From assembly GCA_015228995.1 (NCBI GenBank), contig JADGCM010000118.1, forward strand, positions 1-5,320: a DNA stretch of 5,320 nucleotides, in the 5' to 3' direction. The translations under genes and the position numbers were made by a program. This document shows positions 1 through 5,320 of this stretch, piece after piece. Under the pieces are notes generated by a model. That model was not told the DNA's origin, ran no database searches, and was given only the letters and a program-made list of their open reading frames with translations. This DNA comes from Magnetococcales bacterium. Its GTDB lineage: Bacteria > Pseudomonadota > Magnetococcia > Magnetococcales > JADGCH01. Numbering within the stretch: the stretch's first letter is position 1; each line of letters opens with the position of its first letter.

Positions 1-42
1 CCAGCGACGCTCCTTCATAGATGCCAAACGCTCAAAGGCCAT
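1..42 (-). CDS. ftsW: Start of probable FtsW (5' end only; lipid II polymerase / division protein)
   Basis: Only the first 14 codons are in the window. They open with ATG at 42..40 and read MAFERLASMKERRW, running off the edge without a stop. The start lies inside the end of murD, with an 11-base overlap in another frame. A strong ribosome binding site, GGGAGG (54..49), sits 6 bases upstream within murD. A second in-frame ATG at 18..16 has no comparable site. The name is inferred from position: in proteobacterial dcw clusters ftsW follows murD. FtsW is a SEDS-family membrane glycosyltransferase that polymerises lipid II at the septum. The basic, hydrophilic N-terminus suits its short cytoplasmic head, but no transmembrane helix or motif is visible here, so the identity is unproven and murG or another gene is possible. 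Confidence 0.5.
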   Translation of the reverse strand, partial: MAFERLASMKERRW

Positions 43-1339
43 GCACCGCCTCCCGAAACCGATTGCCGCGATCCTCAAAATTGCGAAACTGATCAAATGA
101 AGCACAGGCTGGTGATAATAACACGACGCCATCGGTAGGAACCAGCGCTTTGGCCACAGTTACCGCCTCAATCATATCGGCAGCCCGTGCCAACCGGACG
201 ACGCCGCGCAACAACGGCTCCAAGACAGCGGCAGACTCCCCCATGAGCACCACGGCAACAGCCCGTTGCTGTATGAGTGGGAGCAGTGGGGTGAAATCAC
301 TGTTCTTGCCACGCCCACCGGCAATCAATACCACCGGCACCGTAAACGACGCCAACGACTGCAACGTCGCCCCCACATTGGTCCCTTTGGAATCGTTGAT
401 GTAACGCACACCATCCAGTACCCGCACCAACTCCATGCGATGGGGCAAGCCCGGAAACTCCTGTAACGTCTGGATCACCGCCGCGGGCGTCGCCCCAGCA
501 CAGAGGGCAATCGCCGCCGCCGCTGCGGCATTGGCACGGTTATGGCGCCCCGTGATGGCGATTTGCGCCACCGGCAGCAACGGTCGTGCAATCCCGTCGC
601 GTTGATCAATTAGCCAGTCGCCGACGGCATGGACGCCATTCGGCAACACGCGCTCAATAGAAAAAGGGACTTGCTGCGCCGGTGCACGATCCGGCATGAG
701 TGGGTCGTCGGCGTTTAATACCGCCACCTGCTGCCCCTGTTGACGCTCTAAAATACGTAGTTTGGCGGCGCGATAGGCATTGATATCAGGGTAACGGTCC
801 AGATGATCGGGGGCAATGTTCAAAATAGCCGCTACATCTAGTGTCAATTGATCGATGCTCTCCAGCTGAAAAGAGGAGAGTTCCAATACGTAGCTATCAA
901 CCTGTGGCTGCCATAATTCCAACGCCGCCACCCCCAGGTTACCCCCCGTTGGTGCCTGCTGGCCAGAACGCCGCAACATTTCCCCCACCAGCGTGGTTAC
1001 CGTCGACTTACCGTTGGTACCGGTGATACCGACAAAACGGGCCTGCGGCGCCAGACGGTAGAGATACTCGACGTCGTTAATTACTGGGATCGGACTGCGG
1101 CACAACCGATCCACCACCGGATGGTGGCGTGGCACACCCGGTGACAATAGAATCTCATGGCAACGCGCCAGTTGTGATTCTGGAAGTGGGCCCAATAGAC
1201 AGGTCACCCCCGGCAAGTCTTGAATAGTGGCCACGTCACTCTGCAGCGACTCATCACACGCCAATACCGACTGACCACGTTGGGCCAAAAAATGAACCGC
1301 AGCCAGACCAGAACGCCCCAAACCAATCACACCGATCAT
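32..1339 (-). CDS. murD: UDP-N-acetylmuramoyl-L-alanine--D-glutamate ligase (MurD)
   Basis: Cytoplasmic Mur ligase that adds D-glutamate to UDP-MurNAc-L-alanine using ATP, the second amino-acid step of peptidoglycan precursor synthesis. The 435-residue protein is the usual length and complete. The N-terminal UDP-binding fold has GLGRSG (6-11) and LSPGVP (65-70). The central ATPase domain has the P-loop GTNGKST (107-113), LELSSFQLE (152-160), NIAPDHLDRY (174-183) and a lysine at 193 matching the carbamylated lysine of the family. GRHNRAN (264-270) follows. The C-terminal domain has NDSKGTN (315-321), GGRGKNSDF (341-349) and SPACASFDQF (409-418). I chose the ATG at 1339..1337 because the protein then opens directly with the nucleotide-binding strand MIGVIGLG, and AGGTG lies 8 bases upstream. 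The frame stays open upstream to 1429, but that would add 30 unrelated residues inside mraY. It starts 2 bases after the mraY stop, suggesting translational coupling. Confidence 0.97.
   Translation of the reverse strand: MIGVIGLGRSGLAAVHFLAQRGQSVLACDESLQSDVATIQDLPGVTCLLGPLPESQLARCHEILLSPGVPRHHPVVDRLCRSPIPVINDVEYLYRLAPQARFVGITGTNGKSTVTTLVGEMLRRSGQQAPTGGNLGVAALELWQPQVDSYVLELSSFQLESIDQLTLDVAAILNIAPDHLDRYPDINAYRAAKLRILERQQGQQVAVLNADDPLMPDRAPAQQVPFSIERVLPNGVHAVGDWLIDQRDGIARPLLPVAQIAITGRHNRANAAAAAAIALCAGATPAAVIQTLQEFPGLPHRMELVRVLDGVRYINDSKGTNVGATLQSLASFTVPVVLIAGGRGKNSDFTPLLPLIQQRAVAVVLMGESAAVLEPLLRGVVRLARAADMIEAVTVAKALVPTDGVVLLSPACASFDQFRNFEDRGNRFREAVHGL
49..54 (-). promoter_or_regulatory. Ribosome binding site of the gene after murD (probable ftsW)
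   Basis: GGGAGG, inside the last codons of murD, lies 6 bases before the ATG at 42. It is the main evidence that a new gene starts there and not at the second ATG at 18. Confidence 0.5.
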
Positions 1340-1341
1340 AA

Positions 1342-2421
1342 TCAGCGCACCTTTAACGTCGCCAAGCCAATGAGGGCCAGAATGATGGAGATGATCCAGA
1401 ATCGCACAATAATTTTCGGCTCTGGCCAACCCTTCAGCTCAAAATGGTGATGGATCGGTGCCATCCGAAATACCCGTCGATGCCACACCTTGAACGAAAC
1501 CACCTGGATCACCACCGACAGCGTTTCAATCACAAAAATACCGCCAACAATCGCCAAGACGATCTCATGATGGGTGATGATGGCGACCGTCCCTAACGCT
1601 GCCCCCAGGGCTAACGCCCCCACATCCCCCATAAACACCTGGGCCGGGTAGGTATTGAACCACAAGAAACCAAGTGCCGCCCCCACCATCGCCCCACAAA
1701 ACACCGCCAACTCACCGGAACCGGCCACATAAGGAATAGCGAGATAATTGGCAAAACGAACGTGACCGGTAACATAGGTAATCACCACAAAGGTGGTCGC
1801 CGTAATCATCGCCGGACCAATAGCCAAGCCATCCAAACCGTCGGTCAAGTTAACCGCGTTACCGCTGCCAATAATGACAAAAGGGGCAAACAACAAGAAA
1901 AACCAGCCCATATCTAAAGCAAAGTTTTTTAAAAATGGGAAATAGAGGGCCCCCATACCACCAAAATTTTTAAGAATGGCCGCTGCCAACAAAGCCACCC
2001 CTATTTGCCACAAAATGCGGGTGCGCCCGGCAACCCCACGTGGGTTATGCTGGATTAATTTGACCGCATCGTCCCAAAAACCAATCGCACCAAATCCCAA
2101 TGTGGTCAACAACACCACCCAAATGTAGAGGTTGGTGACATCGGCCCACAACAAAGTTGGTATAACAATTGCCGTCAGGATCAGCATCCCTCCCATGGTG
2201 GGCGTGCCCTTTTTCTCGAACAGATGCCGCTGCGGACCATCTTCGCGAATGGGCTGGCCGCCTTGCTGAACGCGCTGCAAGGTACGGATCAGGGTGGGCC
2301 CCAGTAAGAAGGAAAGCAATAACGCCGTCAGGATCGCGCCAATGGTGCGGAAAGTGATATACTGGAACAGATTAAGCCATGACCAATAGCCGGTCAGCGG
2401 ATAGAGCAGGTTATATAACAT
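1342..2421 (-). CDS. mraY: Phospho-N-acetylmuramoyl-pentapeptide-transferase (MraY)
   Basis: Integral inner-membrane enzyme that transfers phospho-MurNAc-pentapeptide from UDP to undecaprenyl phosphate, giving lipid I. The 359 residues match the family length (about 360) and the protein is rich in hydrophobic helices throughout. Signature regions appear in order: EDGPQRHLFEKKGTPTMGG (60-78); the acidic pair D117-D118 with K121 in FWDDAVK; NAVNLTDGLDGLA (188-200); the catalytic-type aspartate D266 in FMGDVGAL; and the triple histidine in APIHHHFELKGWPE (321-334). All expected catalytic residues are present. The start at 2421 is conventional (MLYNLLYPLTGYW), but no clear Shine-Dalgarno precedes it: the bases before ATG read CAGATAAAACATC. 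It begins 36 bases after murF, so it is probably translated from the same message. The C-terminal tail resembles alphaproteobacterial MraY, a weak hint to lineage. Confidence 0.98.
   Translation of the reverse strand: MLYNLLYPLTGYWSWLNLFQYITFRTIGAILTALLLSFLLGPTLIRTLQRVQQGGQPIREDGPQRHLFEKKGTPTMGGMLILTAIVIPTLLWADVTNLYIWVVLLTTLGFGAIGFWDDAVKLIQHNPRGVAGRTRILWQIGVALLAAAILKNFGGMGALYFPFLKNFALDMGWFFLLFAPFVIIGSGNAVNLTDGLDGLAIGPAMITATTFVVITYVTGHVRFANYLAIPYVAGSGELAVFCGAMVGAALGFLWFNTYPAQVFMGDVGALALGAALGTVAIITHHEIVLAIVGGIFVIETLSVVIQVVSFKVWHRRVFRMAPIHHHFELKGWPEPKIIVRFWIISIILALIGLATLKVR
1348..1352 (-). promoter_or_regulatory. Ribosome binding site that decides the murD start
   Basis: AGGTG, within AAAGGTG, lies in the last codons of mraY, 8 bases before the murD ATG at 1339. 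It supports that start over the upstream in-frame ATG at 1429, which lies deep inside mraY. Confidence 0.55.
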
Positions 2422-2457
2422 GATGTTTTATCTGTAGCTGTTTGAGGTATACCAAAG

Positions 2458-3852
2458 TCAGTTCTTGATCAGATCAGCAACGATCCGCTCCATGCGCAGG
2501 CCACGTGATCCCTTCACCAAAACCCAATCCTGCGTATGCAGCTGATGAGCAATACGACCCAACCAAGCAGCGGGCTCTTGCTCGTAGTAGACCTGGATGG
2601 GGGTATGGTGCCGCACCGCCTCGTAGAGAGCGGCCATCGCCGTGCCGGCCAACCACAGCCGGTCGATCGCACACTGCTGTATTGTTGCCAACAGGTCGGC
2701 GTGCCAACGACTGCTGTCTGGTCCCAACTCCAGCATATCCCCCAATACCGCTACCCGGTGTCCGGGTGGTGCCACGTCACGCAAAGCCGCCAATGCGGCC
2801 CCCATGGAACCAGGGTTGGCGTTGTAACTATCGTCAATAACGGTCCAGCCGCCAGCGGCCTGATGCTGACGCCCTCGCCCAGCACCAGCTCGGTACCCCT
2901 GCAAGCCGCGCCCAATCTCTACTAGACTCACCCCAATACCACGAGACGCCATGGCGGCAGTGGCCATATTATGGGCGATATGGCCACCCATAGGCGGCAA
3001 ATGATCTAATACCAATGATTCTTGCCGGCTGTACCATTCGAATCGCCAGCTCGTACCATGATTGCTAAAACAACCGTCTCCCCCCATGGACTGATCGCCC
3101 ACCGTGTAGAGACGGCTGCGCGCCATCGAACGCCATAAATCGGTAAAAGGGGTACCCGCTGGGATGATCGCCAGGGCGTCATCGTGGTCAGGTAATGCCG
3201 CCAACAATTCCCCCTTGGCACGGGCAATATCGGTGACCCCCCCTGGGAAATGGGCCAGATGGGCCGGGGCAATGCTGGTAATCACCCCCACTCGCGGCTG
3301 GGCCAGCCGCGCCAAGGCAGCGATCTCCCCGGCGGCGCTCATCCCCATCTCCACCACCAATGCCTGACAATCGGCTGGCATGGCCAACAACGTCAGTGGC
3401 ACGCCTAAGTGGTTATTGAGGTTACCTTTGGTGGCATGGGTACGCCACCGCTGCTGTAGGCAGAGCGCGACCATCTCTTTGACGGTCGTCTTACCAGAAG
3501 AGCCAGTAATCGCGACGGTAATAGGATCAACCTCGGTACGCCATGCCGAGGCCAGCTGCGCCAGAGCGGTGATCGTGTCGTCCACTTGAACCACCGGTAA
3601 TGATGGCGACGGCAGTGGTCGCGACAGCAACAACGCCCCGCACCCCGCTGCCACTGCCTGTGCAATAAAGTCGTGACCATCAAAGTGATCGCCGACAATG
3701 GCAACGAATAGCTCCCCCGGTCGCAGCGTCCGACTATCGATAGAGACTCCGGTCAATGGCAGAGCCATCAATTGACCAGCTGTGTGACACAGCCGACCAC
3801 CGGAATGACGACAGATGAACTCCAAATTTAATACAGGATGAGGAGACGGCAC
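2458..3852 (-). CDS. murF: UDP-N-acetylmuramoyl-tripeptide--D-alanyl-D-alanine ligase (MurF)
   Basis: Cytoplasmic ATP-dependent ligase that adds D-Ala-D-Ala to the UDP-MurNAc tripeptide, completing the pentapeptide that MraY uses next. From the GTG start the protein has 464 residues, normal for MurF. The N-terminal substrate domain contains TGVSIDSRTLRPGELFVAI (34-52). The central domain has the P-loop GSSGKTTVKE (117-126), KGNLNNHLGVPLTLL (142-156), VEMGMSAAGEI (167-177), SIAPAHL (193-199) and a lysine at 213 in ARAKGEL. GGHIAHNMATAAMA (289-302), DDSYNANPGSM (340-350), VLGDMLELG (369-377) and KGSRGLRMERIV (447-458) complete the signature. The frame is open to TTG at 3954, but the first 34 residues do not look like MurF. 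GTG at 3852..3850 has AGGAGA 9 bases upstream and a promoter candidate just ahead. The product then starts MPSPHPVLNLEFICRHSGG, as expected. murE is not adjacent. Confidence 0.96.
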   Translation of the reverse strand: MPSPHPVLNLEFICRHSGGRLCHTAGQLMALPLTGVSIDSRTLRPGELFVAIVGDHFDGHDFIAQAVAAGCGALLLSRPLPSPSLPVVQVDDTITALAQLASAWRTEVDPITVAITGSSGKTTVKEMVALCLQQRWRTHATKGNLNNHLGVPLTLLAMPADCQALVVEMGMSAAGEIAALARLAQPRVGVITSIAPAHLAHFPGGVTDIARAKGELLAALPDHDDALAIIPAGTPFTDLWRSMARSRLYTVGDQSMGGDGCFSNHGTSWRFEWYSRQESLVLDHLPPMGGHIAHNMATAAMASRGIGVSLVEIGRGLQGYRAGAGRGRQHQAAGGWTVIDDSYNANPGSMGAALAALRDVAPPGHRVAVLGDMLELGPDSSRWHADLLATIQQCAIDRLWLAGTAMAALYEAVRHHTPIQVYYEQEPAAWLGRIAHQLHTQDWVLVKGSRGLRMERIVADLIKN

Positions 3853-3861
3853 CCTTATTCT

Positions 3862-3867
3862 TCTCCT
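3862..3867 (-). promoter_or_regulatory. Ribosome binding site fixing the murF start
   Basis: AGGAGA lies 9 bases before the GTG at 3852. No comparable site precedes the upstream in-frame TTG at 3954, so this site decides the start. The same six bases are the exact complement of TCTCCT at 3846..3841, inside codons 3 to 5 of murF. A 6-bp stem with a 15-base loop could therefore cover the binding site. The pairing is visible, but it is short and its function is not shown. Confidence 0.6.
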
Positions 3868-3898
3868 GCGGTGTTCGTTAAAAAATCCAGCAGGTGAG

Positions 3899-3927
3899 AT
3901 TATGGCACAGGAACGACCACTTGACCA
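3899..3927 (-). promoter_or_regulatory. Candidate sigma70-type promoter for murF
   Basis: Reading the minus strand, TGGTCA (3927..3922, four of six matches to TTGACA) is followed after exactly 17 bases by CATAAT (3904..3899, five of six matches to TATAAT). TG one base upstream of the -10 makes an extended -10 element. Transcription would start near 3892, leaving a leader of about 40 bases before the murF GTG. The site lies in the largest non-coding gap of the window. It could give murF, mraY and murD a separate supply from coaX and the SPOR gene. It is a visual consensus match only. Confidence 0.45.
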
Positions 3928-3942
3928 GTCATTCGATGGTCG
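3914..3942. repeat. Small inverted repeats over the murF promoter -35 region
   Basis: CGACCA (3914-3919) and TGGTCG (3937-3942) form a 6-bp inverted repeat with a 17-base spacer. Inside it, TGACCAGTCA (3922-3931) is a dyad of TGAC and GTCA with 2 bases between, coinciding with the proposed -35 hexamer. No T-run follows on the minus strand, so this does not look like an intrinsic terminator. It could be an operator or chance; arms this short give weak support. Confidence 0.25.
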
Positions 3943-3963
3943 GGTCAGATACAAAGAAGCGCT

Positions 3964-4899
3964 TTAATTGGCCCGAATCAGTGGTGCTCCTACACCCACA
4001 TGACTTAACTTACCACTAATTTCCTTGGCTTTATCATGGCTTGGATAGGGCCCCAGCACCACCTTGTAGACCTCTTGCAACGCATCCACTTTGACCAACC
4101 GCAACGGCCGTATCGATAGCTCCTCAACCCGTTCCATATCTTGCACCGCTGTACTCAACAGCAGCGATTGGCTCACCGGGATTACCCAGCCCTCAGCCGT
4201 CTGCTCAATTGTTGACCGCAGACCCGCCGCCCGCAGTTTAATCTGTGATTCTTTAGCTTGGTCAACCGTTTTGAAAGGTCCCGCTTGGACACCATTAAAC
4301 AACAGCGTCTCTTTGCGTTTGACAATCTGGGTCTGGAACCCATAACTATTGAGTTGTCTTTGCAGCGTTTCTGCCCCACCTTGCAACACAAAACTACCGG
4401 CCTGGACAGTAAAACCGCCCCCTACCAACGATTCTACCTCTCCGGTTGGCTTGGCTGGGGTAACGGCCACTGCCTTGATCGCCGGTTTAGCATCGGCAAC
4501 GGCTGACGCCGCCGGTGGTGGCGGTGGTGGCACTTTCACTTCAACCACCGATGGCGCCGCCGGAGAAGCTGGAGCAGCCACGGGAGGCAGTGGCAAAGAC
4601 TCGGTCTTGGTGGTTTTGAATTCCGGCTCTTGGGCACTCTCCTTTGGGGCGGTCAAATTGGCCAGAGCCTCCGGTTGGGCCGGTAATAACTGGGCCTTAC
4701 CAGGCATGGGGGGCCCACTCCACACCCCATCTTCAGAACGCTCGGGCGGACGTTCCAACCACAACCACACCCCACCAGCAACCAAACCAGCGGTCAAGAC
4801 AAATGGCACCAACAGACGCACGACAGCCGACTTTTTACCCGATCCACTCTCTGCCTCTGTTTCAGATGACGATTCCTTAGGAGCACGCCTCCATGCCAT
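3964..4899 (-). CDS. SPOR-domain, single-pass inner-membrane protein (FtsN-like architecture)
   Basis: A 311-residue protein with the layout of a bitopic SPOR protein. It has a short charged cytoplasmic head (1-24), one transmembrane helix (about 25-48, from AVVRLLVPFVLTAGLV), and a long proline- and alanine-rich periplasmic linker (about 50-160) with six prolines at 124-129. A SPOR domain follows at about 162-231, from GFTVQAGSF through FNGVQAGPFKTVDQAK. SPOR domains bind glycan strands lacking stem peptides at division septa. A second, diverged SPOR-like repeat appears to fill 237-308, with GWVIPVSQS matching the first strand and YKVVLGPYPSHDKAKE matching the conserved middle. Its place beside mur genes fits a role in division or wall remodelling. 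The ATG at 4899 has AGGAG (4913..4909) 9 bases upstream, and the gene begins 24 bases after coaX. FtsN is the best-known relative, but the shared layout does not prove orthology; DedD- or DamX-like proteins look similar. Confidence 0.85.
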   Translation of the reverse strand: MAWRRAPKESSSETEAESGSGKKSAVVRLLVPFVLTAGLVAGGVWLWLERPPERSEDGVWSGPPMPGKAQLLPAQPEALANLTAPKESAQEPEFKTTKTESLPLPPVAAPASPAAPSVVEVKVPPPPPPAASAVADAKPAIKAVAVTPAKPTGEVESLVGGGFTVQAGSFVLQGGAETLQRQLNSYGFQTQIVKRKETLLFNGVQAGPFKTVDQAKESQIKLRAAGLRSTIEQTAEGWVIPVSQSLLLSTAVQDMERVEELSIRPLRLVKVDALQEVYKVVLGPYPSHDKAKEISGKLSHVGVGAPLIRAN

Positions 4900-4908
4900 G
4901 GCCTCTTT

Positions 4909-4913
4909 CTCCT
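4909..4913 (-). promoter_or_regulatory. Ribosome binding site of the SPOR gene
   Basis: AGGAG stands 9 bases before the ATG at 4899, within the short gap after coaX. It supports this start and independent initiation within a shared transcript. Confidence 0.6.
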
Positions 4914-4923
4914 CACTATAAAT

Positions 4924-5320
4924 TCAATGATTGCGCTCGAACAGCAAGCGCAACCCGGTAAGCGTCAGAAACTCATCGACCAACTCAATCCGTTGACTCT
5001 CGCCAGCGATCATCTTCGCCAAACCGCCAGTGGCGATAACCCGCACGGCATCCAGTCCAGATTCACGACTGATACGATCGATGAGACCATCGACCAGTGC
5101 CACATAGCCCCAATAAACACCGGATTGCATAGAGCCGATGGTATCCCGACCGATCACACGTGGCGGCCTAGCCAACTCAATGCGCGGTAATTTGGCGGTT
5201 TTTTCAAACAGGGCATCCAGCGCCAACCCCAGCCCGGGCGCAATGGCCCCTCCCAAATACTCCCCTCGCACCCCAACCAAATCGAAGGTGGTCGCCGTAC
5301 CAAAATCGACCACAATACAG
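4924..5320 (-). CDS. coaX: Type III pantothenate kinase (CoaX), C-terminal part, cut by the window edge
   Basis: CoaX phosphorylates pantothenate with ATP in the cytoplasm, the first step of coenzyme A synthesis. Only the last 131 codons are present, roughly half of the usual protein of about 255 residues; the N-terminal part with the first phosphate-binding motif lies beyond 5320. The visible part starts CIVVDFGTATTFD, containing the family motif DFGTATTFD. It continues with YLGGAIAPGL, then TAKLPRIEL, GRDTIGSMQSGVYWGY, VDGLIDRI and the glycine-rich VIATGGLA near the C-terminus. These are the expected actin-fold (ASKHA) kinase elements. The GTG at 5313 is an internal valine codon, not the start, because the conserved strand continues upstream of it. 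The stop is 24 bases before the SPOR gene start, consistent with cotranscription. Nothing in the visible part suggests decay. Confidence 0.93.
   Translation of the reverse strand, partial: CIVVDFGTATTFDLVGVRGEYLGGAIAPGLGLALDALFEKTAKLPRIELARPPRVIGRDTIGSMQSGVYWGYVALVDGLIDRISRESGLDAVRVIATGGLAKMIAGESQRIELVDEFLTLTGLRLLFERNH

Larger units (their letters stand above)
3853..3963. other. Intergenic region between the SPOR gene and murF
   Basis: These 111 bases are the only sizeable non-coding stretch if murF starts at its GTG. They hold the promoter candidate, the small dyads and the murF ribosome binding site. A short T-run (six T on the minus strand, about 3883..3878) is preceded only by CACCTGCTGGA, which forms no convincing stem. 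I therefore see no clear terminator after the SPOR gene, and readthrough from coaX and the SPOR gene into murF is likely. The frame of murF stays open across it, so a longer murF from TTG at 3954 cannot be fully excluded. Confidence 0.6.

Noticed and set aside
1340..1429. N-terminal extension of murD into mraY
   Set aside because: The 30 extra residues are simply mraY bases read in another frame, and a good ribosome binding site with a canonical MurD N-terminus supports the ATG at 1339.
1924..1936. TTTTTAAAAAAC in mraY (minus strand), an in-register A AAA AAC slippery heptamer
   Set aside because: The -1 frame ends after about 20 codons, no downstream stem is evident, and mraY is full length with every motif in the zero frame. 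The run encodes ordinary FLKNF in a loop.
2505..2925. Overlapping plus-strand frames of 111 and 129 codons opposite murF
   Set aside because: They lie wholly inside a well-supported murF and have no family motifs; they are typical shadows of a GC-rich gene.
3878..3892. Possible terminator T-run before murF
   Set aside because: Six T follow only CACCTGCTGGA on the minus strand, which gives no credible GC-rich stem.
4510..4535. GGTGGTGGCGGTGGTGGC-like tandem triplets
   Set aside because: These are proline codons of the periplasmic linker read on the opposite strand; they are explained by the protein and are not a separate repeat element.
4349..4921. A 190-codon plus-strand open frame opposite the SPOR gene
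   Set aside because: It is antisense to the proline/alanine-rich linker, whose composition keeps the opposite strand free of stops. The product is low-complexity Gly/Ala/Thr/Ser with no recognisable domain.

Overview
The window is a 5.3 kb piece of a bacterial division and cell-wall (dcw-type) gene cluster. Every supportable gene lies on the minus strand, so it reads from high to low coordinates: coaX (3' part), a SPOR-domain membrane protein, murF, mraY, murD, and the first codons of a gene that is probably ftsW. Coding density is close to complete. The only gap over 100 bases is the 111 bases between the SPOR gene and murF.

The organism is a Gram-negative, most likely a proteobacterium. 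MraY and MurD are typical proteobacterial proteins. The MraY C-terminus (HHHFELKGWPEPKIIVRFWI, then ILALIGLATLK) resembles alphaproteobacterial forms and perhaps deep-branching relatives such as Magnetococcales. That placement rests on remembered family patterns and is tentative.

The pathway is coherent. MurD adds D-glutamate to UDP-MurNAc-L-Ala. MurF adds D-Ala-D-Ala to the tripeptide precursor. MraY moves the finished UDP-MurNAc-pentapeptide onto undecaprenyl phosphate to make lipid I. The SPOR protein should be anchored in the inner membrane and bind septal peptidoglycan. CoaX starts coenzyme A synthesis. mraY-murD (2-base gap) and murD-ftsW (11-base overlap) are packed for translational coupling.

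Three points deserve attention. First, murE is not directly upstream of murF, where the textbook dcw order puts it; coaX and the SPOR gene are there instead. Second, the SPOR protein appears to carry two tandem SPOR repeats, the second degenerate. Third, the murF start is best placed at an internal GTG, which leaves a leader with a good extended -10 promoter candidate overlapped by small dyads. I see no mobile element, CRISPR array, RNA gene or clearly new system.
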